The notes beneath the pieces were generated by a model, which was given only the letters and a program-made list of their open reading frames with translations, had not been told where the DNA came from and ran no database searches. Both the position numbers and the translations under genes were made by a program. From NCBI GenBank assembly GCA_003135995.1, contig PNBM01000266.1, positions 1 to 12,093 of the forward strand: 12,093 nt of DNA, given 5' to 3'. Positions within the stretch are counted from its first letter, which is position 1. The number at the start of each line of letters is the position of its first letter. Below, piece after piece: positions 5,576-12,093 of the stretch. This stretch comes from Ignavibacteriota bacterium. GTDB lineage: Bacteria; Bacteroidota; Ignavibacteria; Tepidaquicellales; Tepidaquicellaceae.

Positions 5576-6808
5576 ATGTACAAAATTAAGCTAATTGTTA
5601 TAACTTTTCTGATTTTTTCTTTCACAACCGTTACTTTTTCTTTACCGAAAAAGTTTTTATTTGATGCCGCACATTACCAGACAGCCGGAAATGCAGATTG
5701 GGTAATAGACGAAGATAATCACGTGCCCGGCAGGTATCCGACTCCCGACCAAAATACGGTAACAACCTCAACAGTAGAAACTTATTGGACCGGGGCTATC
5801 TCATCATGGGGTATTGCTCTTGTTCAGCTCGGACATCACGTTGAAAGTTTACCATCAGGTGTAACGATAACCTACGGCACAAGTAACCCGCAGGACCTTT
5901 CAAATTATGATGTCTTTATAGTTGACGAACCTAATTCTCCTTTTACTCTTGCTGAAAAAAATGCAATTATAAATTATGTTCAGCATGGCGGGGGCTTATT
6001 TTTAATATCCGACCACGTTAATGCAGACAGGAATGGTGACGGATGGGATGCACTCAGGGTTTGGAATGATTTAATGAGAAACAGTGCTTATGGAAATTTA
6101 CCTTTTGGGTTTAAATTTGATTCTGTCGATGTATCACCAAGTTCAACAAATATTCTTACTGCCTGGTCATCAAATGCGATTCTTAACGGACCTCAGGGAG
6201 CAGTTTCACAATTAATATATCACAATGGTGCAACTATGACCATTTATCCATCTATAAACGCTAACGTCAAAGGATTAATCTGGACGACGGGCGTATCTCA
6301 GGGAACAACCGGCCTGTTAAGTGTTTCTTCAACCTATGGTACAGGACGTATTTTTGCGATTGGCGATAGCTCCCCGGCTGATGACGGAACCGGTTCGTCC
6401 GGACATACACTTTACAGCAGCTGGCTCACAGAAGCAAATGGAAATCATGCACGATTGCACTTGAATGCATCACTCTGGCTTGCAAAGGTAACAGGAGTAA
6501 CGGAAGTTACTGAAAATAATTCTGTTCCTCAAAAATTTTCTCTTGAACAAAACTATCCGAATCCGTTTAATCCGTCTACGATTATAAAATTCCAGATTAA
6601 AGATTCAAGATTTGTGACTCTTATGGTCTTTGATATGCTCGGAAGAGAAATTTCAACTCTTGTTAATGAAAATCTACAACCCGGAGTCTACGAAATACCA
6701 TTTTCCATTAATCAATTTTCCGGTAACCAAGTCCCGAGCGGTGTTTATTTTTATACACTGACAACAGGTAACTTTAGCGATACAAAAAAAATGTTTTTAA
6801 TAAAATAA
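5576..6808 (+). CDS. T9SS-exported protein with GATase-like domain and type A sorting domain
   Basis: The 410-residue protein starts with a Sec signal peptide (hydrophobic core about 6-20, probable cleavage near residue 22). The main domain (about 25-303) has the look of a Rossmann/GATase-like fold: KFLFDAAHYQTAGNADWVID (26-45), DLSNYDVFIVDEPN (107-120), a glycine-rich VQHGGGLFLISDH (135-147) and GRIFAIGDSSPADDGTG (257-273). I know similar secreted Bacteroidota proteins of unassigned function; no catalytic Cys-His-Glu triad is evident. The end (about 322-410) is a T9SS type A sorting domain with SLEQNYPNPFNPST, LGREISTLV, PSGVYFYTL and a terminal KKMFLIK. It is therefore expected to cross the outer membrane and be anchored or released outside. 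The ATG at 5576 has no SD but is followed at once by the signal peptide. It stands alone between repeat-rich gaps. Export is secure; activity is unknown. Confidence 0.88.
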   Translation: MYKIKLIVITFLIFSFTTVTFSLPKKFLFDAAHYQTAGNADWVIDEDNHVPGRYPTPDQNTVTTSTVETYWTGAISSWGIALVQLGHHVESLPSGVTITYGTSNPQDLSNYDVFIVDEPNSPFTLAEKNAIINYVQHGGGLFLISDHVNADRNGDGWDALRVWNDLMRNSAYGNLPFGFKFDSVDVSPSSTNILTAWSSNAILNGPQGAVSQLIYHNGATMTIYPSINANVKGLIWTTGVSQGTTGLLSVSSTYGTGRIFAIGDSSPADDGTGSSGHTLYSSWLTEANGNHARLHLNASLWLAKVTGVTEVTENNSVPQKFSLEQNYPNPFNPSTIIKFQIKDSRFVTLMVFDMLGREISTLVNENLQPGVYEIPFSINQFSGNQVPSGVYFYTLTTGNFSDTKKMFLIK

Positions 6809-6839
6809 TTCAATTTCATTCACTTTGAATTGTAGTTGT

Positions 6840-6871
6840 TCCCCCCTTCAAACGGGGGGATGTCATTTTTT
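6840..6871 (+). terminator. C6/G6 hairpin with T-tract; possible terminator
   Basis: TCCCCCC (6840-6846) pairs perfectly with GGGGGGA (6854-6860) around a 7-base loop, and a six-T run lies at 6866-6871. It sits 31 bp after the T9SS gene stop and could end that transcript. The 5-base gap before the T-run is longer than ideal. The composition also resembles short dispersed GC-rich palindromes, so it may be a repeat acting as a terminator. Confidence 0.5.
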
Positions 6872-6928
6872 AATTCCGGATAAATTTTATTTAGGAGATT
6901 CTATATTAATAAATCAGAATTCAAATTT

Positions 6929-8965
6929 ATGCATTCAAAATTCAACATTCAAAATTCAACATTAACATTTATTTGCTTCAACCTTTTTGTTTTATTACTG
7001 TTTATAAATAAAGATTTATATTCACAAAAAATCTTTCCCGAAAAAAATCTCGATGCAAAAGATAAAATAGAATTCTATAAAGATTCAAAACCATATACAC
7101 GCTGGTGGTGGTTTGCTTCTGAAATAGATAAACGCTCCGTTGCAGATAATTTAATATGGCTTAAAAATAACGGATTCGGAGGTGTTGAAATTGCGTGGGT
7201 ATATCCGCTGAACAGAATGAATAAAGATACAATCAACTACACTCCGCGTCAGGAATGGCTTAGCAGAGATTGGTCTGAGGTAGTTTCTTATGCAAAAAAA
7301 TGCGCGGATAGTTTAGGTCTCGGTTGTGATTTCACTTTCGGTACGCTGTGGCCGTTTGGAGACAGCAAAGTTCCTTTCGATGAAGCCACGATGAATATGA
7401 CTGATAACAACTGGAGACAGGATATCACAGCATCATGGGAATATCCGAAGAAAGGATATGTGATAGACCACCTGAATAGAAAAGCTTTTTATAATTACGG
7501 AGAAAGAATTGGAAATGCTTTAAAATCCGCTCTCGAAGGTTCGAAGTCATCATTGTTTTGCGATTCATGGGAAGTTGAAACAAAATATTTAACAACATTT
7601 GGTTTTGAAAACGAATTTACAAAAAGATATGGATATGAAATTTCAAAATACCGAGACAGCCTTTATTCAAATAACGAACCGTACAAAAACGTAAGATATG
7701 ATTACATGAAATTGATATCTGAATATGTAATCGAAGAATTTTACAAACCATTTACGGAGTTAAGTCATCGATTCGGTGCAATCTCGCGTGTACAATGCTG
7801 CGGCGCACCCTGCGATTTAATTTCAGCATATTCTGTTACGGATATTCCCGAAACCGAAGCATTACTTTTTGAACCCGCTTTTTCTAATATCGTATCTTCA
7901 GCCGCAAGTCTTTCGGGAAAAAGAATTATTACATCGGAAACATTTACCTGTCTCTACGGCTGGCCCCGCATACGTCATAGCGAAGAACAAACTGCTGACC
8001 TGAAACTTCTTGTAGATGCTTTATTTGCTAACGGAGTTAATCAAATTATCTGGCACGGAAAACCATTTAATCCGGCCGGAGTAGATACTGTAAAATTCTA
8101 CGCGTCCGTTCACGTCGGCTCGTCAGGTGCGCTGGCAGATGAAATTCCTGCTTTCAATAAATATATGGAAAAAGTTTCTTCGTTTATGAAAAAAGGAATT
8201 ACATATTCAGATGTTGCTGTTTATTTACCAACCGAAGACAGCTGGGTTGCGGGAGAGCTTCCGAAAGAAAAACAATTCATCTGGGCATGGGGAGAATATG
8301 AACAAAGGTATACATACCTGCCCGAAGAACTTAAAGGTTACTGTCCGCTTTGGATTAACGGAGATTTTCTTGAAAAAGCAAAATATGAAAACGGATGTTT
8401 ATACGTTGGTGACTGTGCATTCAGAGCATTATATGTTGATGTAAAATATTTAGATATAAAAAATTTGAAAACAATTTTGAGCCTTGCCAAATCAGGTTTA
8501 CCTATTTGTTTAAAAAATATTCCCGAAGAACCCGGACTTAAAAAGAATATTCATGAATATAAAAATTTATGCTCCGAATTAATGAAGTTAAAAAATATTA
8601 AAACAAAATGGGAATACATTGATGATATTAAGCCGTTGATTTCGGGAAAAAATCTTCCGGATTTTCGCTGCAGGCAAACAGAAGATTGCTTGTATGTGTT
8701 TTTTGCAAATCCAAAATCAAAAGGACTTAAATTTCCTCTTGAATACGGTCAATCTTTTAATGATAAAACAGAAAAAATCGATATCTTTATTACAAAAGGA
8801 AAACACGATATTCCGGTAACTTTAAAATTCGAACCATATCAATCTCTGCTATTAAAACTTAATTCCGATGACTCGTATTCATTCGTAGATATTGGTTTTA
8901 CTCCTAAAACTCCGCTAGTAATTCCAAGAGTAAAATCGGGAAAAGATAGGTGGGAAGTGCAATAA
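6929..8965 (+). CDS. GH106-like glycoside hydrolase, secreted
   Basis: The 678 residues start with a signal peptide (hydrophobic core about 11-26, likely cleavage near SQ at 32-33). The rest resembles GH106, the alpha-L-rhamnosidase family. RWWWFASEID (58-67) and NNGFGGVEIAWVYP (80-93) fit the family's opening, DSWEVE (212-217) before an EFTKRYGYE segment fits its central acidic motif, and SETFTC (336-341) followed by DLKLLVDALFANGVNQIIWH (357-376) fits its later barrel motif. Glu215/Glu217 and Glu337 are candidate acidic catalytic or metal-site residues; this is inference. It is shorter than many GH106 proteins (around 1000 residues) and lacks an obvious C-terminal carbohydrate-binding domain or T9SS tail, so it may be periplasmic. 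The substrate is unproven. The first codons lie inside a perfect 14-bp tandem duplication, and no other ATG is available before the signal peptide. Confidence 0.75.
   Translation: MHSKFNIQNSTLTFICFNLFVLLLFINKDLYSQKIFPEKNLDAKDKIEFYKDSKPYTRWWWFASEIDKRSVADNLIWLKNNGFGGVEIAWVYPLNRMNKDTINYTPRQEWLSRDWSEVVSYAKKCADSLGLGCDFTFGTLWPFGDSKVPFDEATMNMTDNNWRQDITASWEYPKKGYVIDHLNRKAFYNYGERIGNALKSALEGSKSSLFCDSWEVETKYLTTFGFENEFTKRYGYEISKYRDSLYSNNEPYKNVRYDYMKLISEYVIEEFYKPFTELSHRFGAISRVQCCGAPCDLISAYSVTDIPETEALLFEPAFSNIVSSAASLSGKRIITSETFTCLYGWPRIRHSEEQTADLKLLVDALFANGVNQIIWHGKPFNPAGVDTVKFYASVHVGSSGALADEIPAFNKYMEKVSSFMKKGITYSDVAVYLPTEDSWVAGELPKEKQFIWAWGEYEQRYTYLPEELKGYCPLWINGDFLEKAKYENGCLYVGDCAFRALYVDVKYLDIKNLKTILSLAKSGLPICLKNIPEEPGLKKNIHEYKNLCSELMKLKNIKTKWEYIDDIKPLISGKNLPDFRCRQTEDCLYVFFANPKSKGLKFPLEYGQSFNDKTEKIDIFITKGKHDIPVTLKFEPYQSLLLKLNSDDSYSFVDIGFTPKTPLVIPRVKSGKDRWEVQ
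6933..6963 (+). repeat. Perfect 14-bp tandem duplication inside the start of the GH106-like gene
   Basis: ATTCAAAATTCAAC occurs twice head to tail (6933-6946 and 6947-6960), followed by ATT. A looser copy (AATTCAAATTTATGC) leads into the start codon. It encodes most of the n-region of the signal peptide (about residues 2-12), so an intergenic-type microsatellite overlaps the beginning of a coding gene. Confidence 0.85.
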
Positions 8966-8980
8966 AACTTTTTTATAAGA

Positions 8981-9016
8981 CCCCTCTCCTATCAGGCGAG
9001 GGGCAGGGGTGAGGTT
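8981..9016. repeat. G/C-rich dispersed element with hairpin, copy 1
   Basis: CCCCTC (8981-8986) pairs with GAGGGG (8998-9003), with an inner CCT/AGG stem and one mismatch, followed by CAGGGGTGAGG and T-rich DNA (9014-9026). The inverse complement reads CCTCACCCCTGCCCC, which reappears near the right edge at 12076. It may also help end transcription of the GH106-like gene, 15 bp upstream. Confidence 0.7.
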
Positions 9017-9031
9017 TTGTTCTTTTAAAAT

Positions 9032-9078
9032 GTAACTGACGCGTATTACAACACTCCAGTCACTATTAATTTTTTTTT
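9032..9078. repeat. Imperfect inverted repeat followed by T9 run
   Basis: GTAACTGACGCG (9032-9043) and CACTCCAGTCAC (9052-9063) are complementary at 8 of 12 positions around an 8-base spacer. A run of nine T (9070-9078) follows six bases later. It could be a weak Rho-independent terminator or a decayed palindromic repeat. Its GC content stands out in this AT-rich gap. Confidence 0.4.
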
Positions 9079-9152
9079 AGAATTATATGACATTTTAATT
9101 TTAATATTACTTCATTTATATTTTAAAATTCTTTTATTAATATTATATCCTT

Positions 9153-11282
9153 ATGAAAAAATTAAAATTACCTCTTATATGCATATCCGGATTATTTCTA
9201 ATCATTTTTTTATCGTTTAGTTTTCATCACCGGAATAAAGAATTAAATGAAAATCCATCTGACTCAAAATGGAAATGCATAGGTCCATATGGTCAGAAAT
9301 TACATTACGCTCCCGGTTCTTATTATTCGGGAAGAATTAATGAAATCGAAATATTAAAATCCGGATTGCGCATTGGCTCTGCAAGCGGCGGAATCTTCGA
9401 AACCGATAATAAAGAATCTAAATATGAACCGATAAGTGATAACCTGAGTTCACTTGTTATCGGAAGCTTTGTTACAAATCCGGAAAACGAAAATATTATT
9501 TTCGCAGGTACGGGAGATTTTGTTTTCCCCGGGACAGGATTGTGGAAAACGAGCAACAAAGGAAAACACTGGGAAGCTTTAAGCATGAATCCAACCCCAA
9601 ATGCATTTTATAAAATCCGTTACACTCCGAATAATATAAAGAAGATTCACGCTGTTACAGATTCGGGTTATTATCGCTCTGACGATGGAGGAGAAACCTG
9701 GGAGCGTCATCTTTCCGGAGTAACAACAGATTTGGCTATAAATTATCAAAACCCAAATATTCTGTATACGGCGGTCGAAAATCTATCACAGGTGGATGAT
9801 TATCAGCATATTTATATTTCCGGAGTCTATAAATCGGAAGATGGTGGTGATAAGTGGGAAAGGCTCGGAAAAGACCCTGTATTGCCAAATAAAGATATCG
9901 GCAGAACTTCAATCTGTATGTATGAAAAAAATTCTTCCATAGTTTATATTTCTATTTCAGGATACGGCTCTCCTTCTTTAAAAGGGGTATATAAAACTGA
10001 GAACGATGGAAAATCATGGAAGAAAATAAATCCGAATTATATTAATAAAAATAGTTCAGGATTTTATCAGGGAAATTACAATAACTATATTTCTGTATCT
10101 CCTTCAGACCCGGGCAGGGTCCTTCTCGGCTGGGCATCTCTTTCCATTACAACTGACGGCGGAAACAGCTGGAAAATTATCGAGAATGTTAACGTTCACG
10201 CAGACCATCACGCAATTGCATGGGAAAAGAACGGTAAAACAATTTACGAAGGCAATGACGGGGGATTTTCAATTTCAACAGATTACGGCTCTACCTGGAG
10301 TACCGCAAAAAACACTTTGCCTATCTCACAATTTTATGGATTCGATGTAAGTCCTACCAATAGTAATTATATTTATGGAGTCGCATTAGATAATGGTATT
10401 TGCGGAACAAGCAATATGGGAGCGGTATGGAACAATTATTGGATTGGAGATTGTACATCGGTTTCGGTTGACCCGTTAAATCCTGCTACAATATATTATG
10501 CACAATATGGATGTGCTCCTCCAAATGATTGTTCGTTATTTAAATCTACTAACGGCGGAATTAATTATATCGATGCAAACAAAGGAATTGATACCTGCGG
10601 ACAGGACTGGAGTATTTATTTTACCCGTATCAAAAACGATAAGGTTTCAAATTATAATCTCTTTGTAAATTGTGACAACCATTTATTTTATTCAAAGGAC
10701 AAAGGGAACAAATGGTCGAAGCTCAATCCCGGCGGATTCCGGTTTCCGATTACAAATATTGCAGTATCAAAATTTACTTCTCCCTTTGCTATAATATATG
10801 TTTGCCTGCTCGATACTATTGACAACAAAAATAAATTAAAAGTCTATGAAAACAATTCCTGGGATGAACGTTCGGAAGGTCTGCCGAAAAATATGTTTGT
10901 TAAGTCCGTTTCTATAAGTGAGAAAAATAATAACGTTGCTTATGCTTTGATGTACGGAACGAACTATCCCGAAAATAAAATATTTAAAACAACAGATAGA
11001 GGAAAAAGCTGGGAAAATATTTCGGGTGATTTGCCTAATGTGCCTTTAACAGATTTAATTTCTGACCCTGAAAACGAAAAAATCCTGTTTCTCGGAACGG
11101 ATTGCGGCTGCTACAAGACAATTACGGGCGGATTGAAATGGACGGATTGGAATGAAGGTTTACCGGCAGCAGTCAAAGTAACGGAAATGCGGTTCATAGA
11201 AAAATCTTCGAATAGAAAATCATTTGTTGCAATAAGTACTTATGGAAGAGGAATTTGGATTAAAGATTTTTCGGATGAATAG
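9153..11282 (+). CDS. Asp-box (BNR/sortilin-like) beta-propeller protein, membrane-anchored or secreted
   Basis: The 709 residues begin with a hydrophobic segment (about 6-23) that has no clear cleavage site, so it could be a signal peptide or an anchor. The rest is built of beta-propeller blades marked by Asp boxes of the form SxDxGxxW: 133-140, 176-183, 228-235, 282-289, 333-340, 375-382, 465-472 (degenerate), 514-521 and 613-620, with weaker ones at 419-426 and 656-663. This number suggests two propellers, as in VPS10/sortilin-like and GH74-like proteins. These folds bind ligands or, in GH74, cleave xyloglucan; no catalytic acid pair can be assigned here. It ends with the usual propeller-closing YGRGIW (697-702) and only seven more residues, so the T9SS sorting domain often found after such a motif in this phylum is missing. 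The ATG at 9153 has no SD. Function unknown. Confidence 0.85.
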   Translation: MKKLKLPLICISGLFLIIFLSFSFHHRNKELNENPSDSKWKCIGPYGQKLHYAPGSYYSGRINEIEILKSGLRIGSASGGIFETDNKESKYEPISDNLSSLVIGSFVTNPENENIIFAGTGDFVFPGTGLWKTSNKGKHWEALSMNPTPNAFYKIRYTPNNIKKIHAVTDSGYYRSDDGGETWERHLSGVTTDLAINYQNPNILYTAVENLSQVDDYQHIYISGVYKSEDGGDKWERLGKDPVLPNKDIGRTSICMYEKNSSIVYISISGYGSPSLKGVYKTENDGKSWKKINPNYINKNSSGFYQGNYNNYISVSPSDPGRVLLGWASLSITTDGGNSWKIIENVNVHADHHAIAWEKNGKTIYEGNDGGFSISTDYGSTWSTAKNTLPISQFYGFDVSPTNSNYIYGVALDNGICGTSNMGAVWNNYWIGDCTSVSVDPLNPATIYYAQYGCAPPNDCSLFKSTNGGINYIDANKGIDTCGQDWSIYFTRIKNDKVSNYNLFVNCDNHLFYSKDKGNKWSKLNPGGFRFPITNIAVSKFTSPFAIIYVCLLDTIDNKNKLKVYENNSWDERSEGLPKNMFVKSVSISEKNNNVAYALMYGTNYPENKIFKTTDRGKSWENISGDLPNVPLTDLISDPENEKILFLGTDCGCYKTITGGLKWTDWNEGLPAAVKVTEMRFIEKSSNRKSFVAISTYGRGIWIKDFSDE

Positions 11283-11335
11283 CTTAATTTAACTATAACA
11301 AAGATAAACCGGAAAGTCAGTACGTTTAAACAAAC

Positions 11336-11353
11336 AGGAGAACATTTAACATG
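11336..11353 (+). promoter_or_regulatory. Shine-Dalgarno before the membrane methyltransferase gene
   Basis: AGGAG (11336-11340) lies 10 bases before the ATG at 11351. It is one of only two recognisable SD sites in the window and supports this start, which is also where the first membrane segment begins. Confidence 0.6.
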
Positions 11354-11974
11354 AAATATTTATTAATTATTTTTCTATGGGCTGCATATTGCGCACTCCA
11401 TAGTTATCTGATTAGCATCAATTTCACAAATCTGATGACGCGGTTATTAAAAAGTTATTATGCTTTTTTTAGAATTTTTTATATAATTCTCTCATTTATT
11501 TTGCTTGTTCCTTTAATTAAATACACCTCAGCCATAGATAACGAAGTAATAATTATATATAACCCATTTTTCACCATTGCCCGTTATATACTGATGATAG
11601 GAGCACTATTAATGTTTTTCTGGGCGTTCTTCTTCAACTATGATTCCTTATCGTTTTTTGGCATTCGTCAGGCGATGAATTTCAAAAAGACAAAAGAAAC
11701 CAACCGTTCGGATGAATTAAAAAGAAAAGGACTGCTGGGAATTACAAGACACCCGATGTATCTCGCTTTAATAATTTATTTGTGGTGTCAGACATTCAGG
11801 ATGACCGATATAATTGTAAACACTGTATTGACGATTTATGTAATTATCGGAACATTGCTTGAAGAAAAAAAACTTGTACTGGAATTTGGTGACACATACA
11901 CTAAATATCAAAACGAAATCCCGATGCTGATTCCATTTACTAAAATGAAATCCAGGAAGTTAAAATTAAATTAA
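11351..11974 (+). CDS. ICMT/PEMT-type integral membrane methyltransferase
   Basis: This 207-residue inner-membrane protein has about five hydrophobic segments (roughly 3-22, 40-58, 74-96, 135-148 and 152-170). Its C-terminal half carries the pattern of the isoprenylcysteine carboxyl methyltransferase / phospholipid methyltransferase superfamily: GLLGITRHPMY (127-137), then EEKKLVLEFG (171-180) and YTKYQNEIPMLIP (183-195). In the family, the RHPxY and EE...FG..Y..Y...P elements help form the S-adenosylmethionine site. The methyl acceptor cannot be deduced; a small lipid or other hydrophobic molecule is likely, and NnrU-like proteins are a related possibility. It follows the propeller gene by 68 bp on the same strand. 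There is no clear terminator between them, so cotranscription is possible. Confidence 0.82.
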   Translation: MKYLLIIFLWAAYCALHSYLISINFTNLMTRLLKSYYAFFRIFYIILSFILLVPLIKYTSAIDNEVIIIYNPFFTIARYILMIGALLMFFWAFFFNYDSLSFFGIRQAMNFKKTKETNRSDELKRKGLLGITRHPMYLALIIYLWCQTFRMTDIIVNTVLTIYVIIGTLLEEKKLVLEFGDTYTKYQNEIPMLIPFTKMKSRKLKLN

Positions 11975-12070
11975 AAACATTATCATAAATAAATATTATA
12001 GTCCCCGGACATACGAGACAATATAAATACGAAAAACATTTCGATGGAATAAAATTCAGTAAAAGAACAT

Positions 12071-12093
12071 AAAAACCTCACCCCCTGCCCCCT
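12071..12093. repeat. G/C-rich dispersed element, partial inverted copy 2
   Basis: AAAAACCTCACCCCCTGCCC and the final CCT match the inverse complement of the element at 8995-9018, with one extra C in the first C-run. The window ends inside it, so its hairpin half is not visible. Together with copy 1 it flanks the propeller and methyltransferase genes in inverted orientation. Confidence 0.7.

Noticed and set aside
6594..6605. AGATTAAAGATT within the T9SS sorting-domain codons matches the left 9-bp array (5320-5331)
   Set aside because: The bases encode the normal QIKDSRF-like part of the sorting domain; a 12-base match in AT-rich DNA is weak evidence of shared origin.
8211..8444. Second plus-strand reading frame inside the GH106-like gene
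   Set aside because: It lies wholly within the long open frame, has no ribosome-binding site and shows no protein-family pattern.
9052..9063. The inverse complement (GTGACTGGAGTG) shares 11 bases with a common sequencing adapter
   Set aside because: The match stops after 11 bases, and the sequence has its own imperfect palindromic partner at 9032-9043, so assembly contamination is unlikely.

Overview
The window looks like chromosomal DNA from an AT-rich member of the Bacteroidota/Ignavibacteriota (FCB) group, most likely Ignavibacteria-like. The best evidence is a secreted protein ending in a type IX secretion (T9SS) sorting domain with the signature QNYPNPFNPST. Other support comes from AT-rich leaders lacking Shine-Dalgarno (SD) sequences before most genes, and from many short intergenic repeats. 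The lineage is inferred from protein style, not from a marker gene. No tRNA, rRNA, CRISPR array, transposase or phage gene was seen.

The left half (1-5269) is housekeeping. A mitochondrial-type citrate synthase (minus strand, 57-1418) diverges from a plus-strand run: an UPF0173 metallo-beta-lactamase-fold hydrolase (1632-2306), chromosome-partitioning ParA (2353-3138, TTG start) and ParB (3463-4359), RidA (4399-4776) and an SRPBCC/AHSA1-like protein (4802-5269, TTG start with a strong SD). parA and parB form one functional pair but are separated by 324 bp that holds a 7-bp tandem array and two copies of a hairpin repeat.

The right half (5576-11974) is mostly envelope or secreted functions. 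It has a T9SS-exported protein with a GATase-like fold (5576-6808), a GH106-like glycoside hydrolase with a signal peptide (6929-8965), a large Asp-box (BNR/sortilin-like) beta-propeller protein with an N-terminal hydrophobic segment (9153-11282), and an ICMT/PEMT-type membrane methyltransferase (11351-11974). These could contribute to handling of surface or external polysaccharide, but nothing in the sequence proves that they act together.

The most unusual content is intergenic. There is a 7-bp array after parA, a pair of ~38-bp hairpin repeats showing a compensatory base-pair change, 9-bp arrays partly inverted to each other, a C6/G6 hairpin, and a G-rich element at 8981-9016 with an inverted partial copy at the right edge. 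A perfect 14-bp duplication also forms the 5' end of the GH106-like gene. No complete new defence or mobile system is evident.
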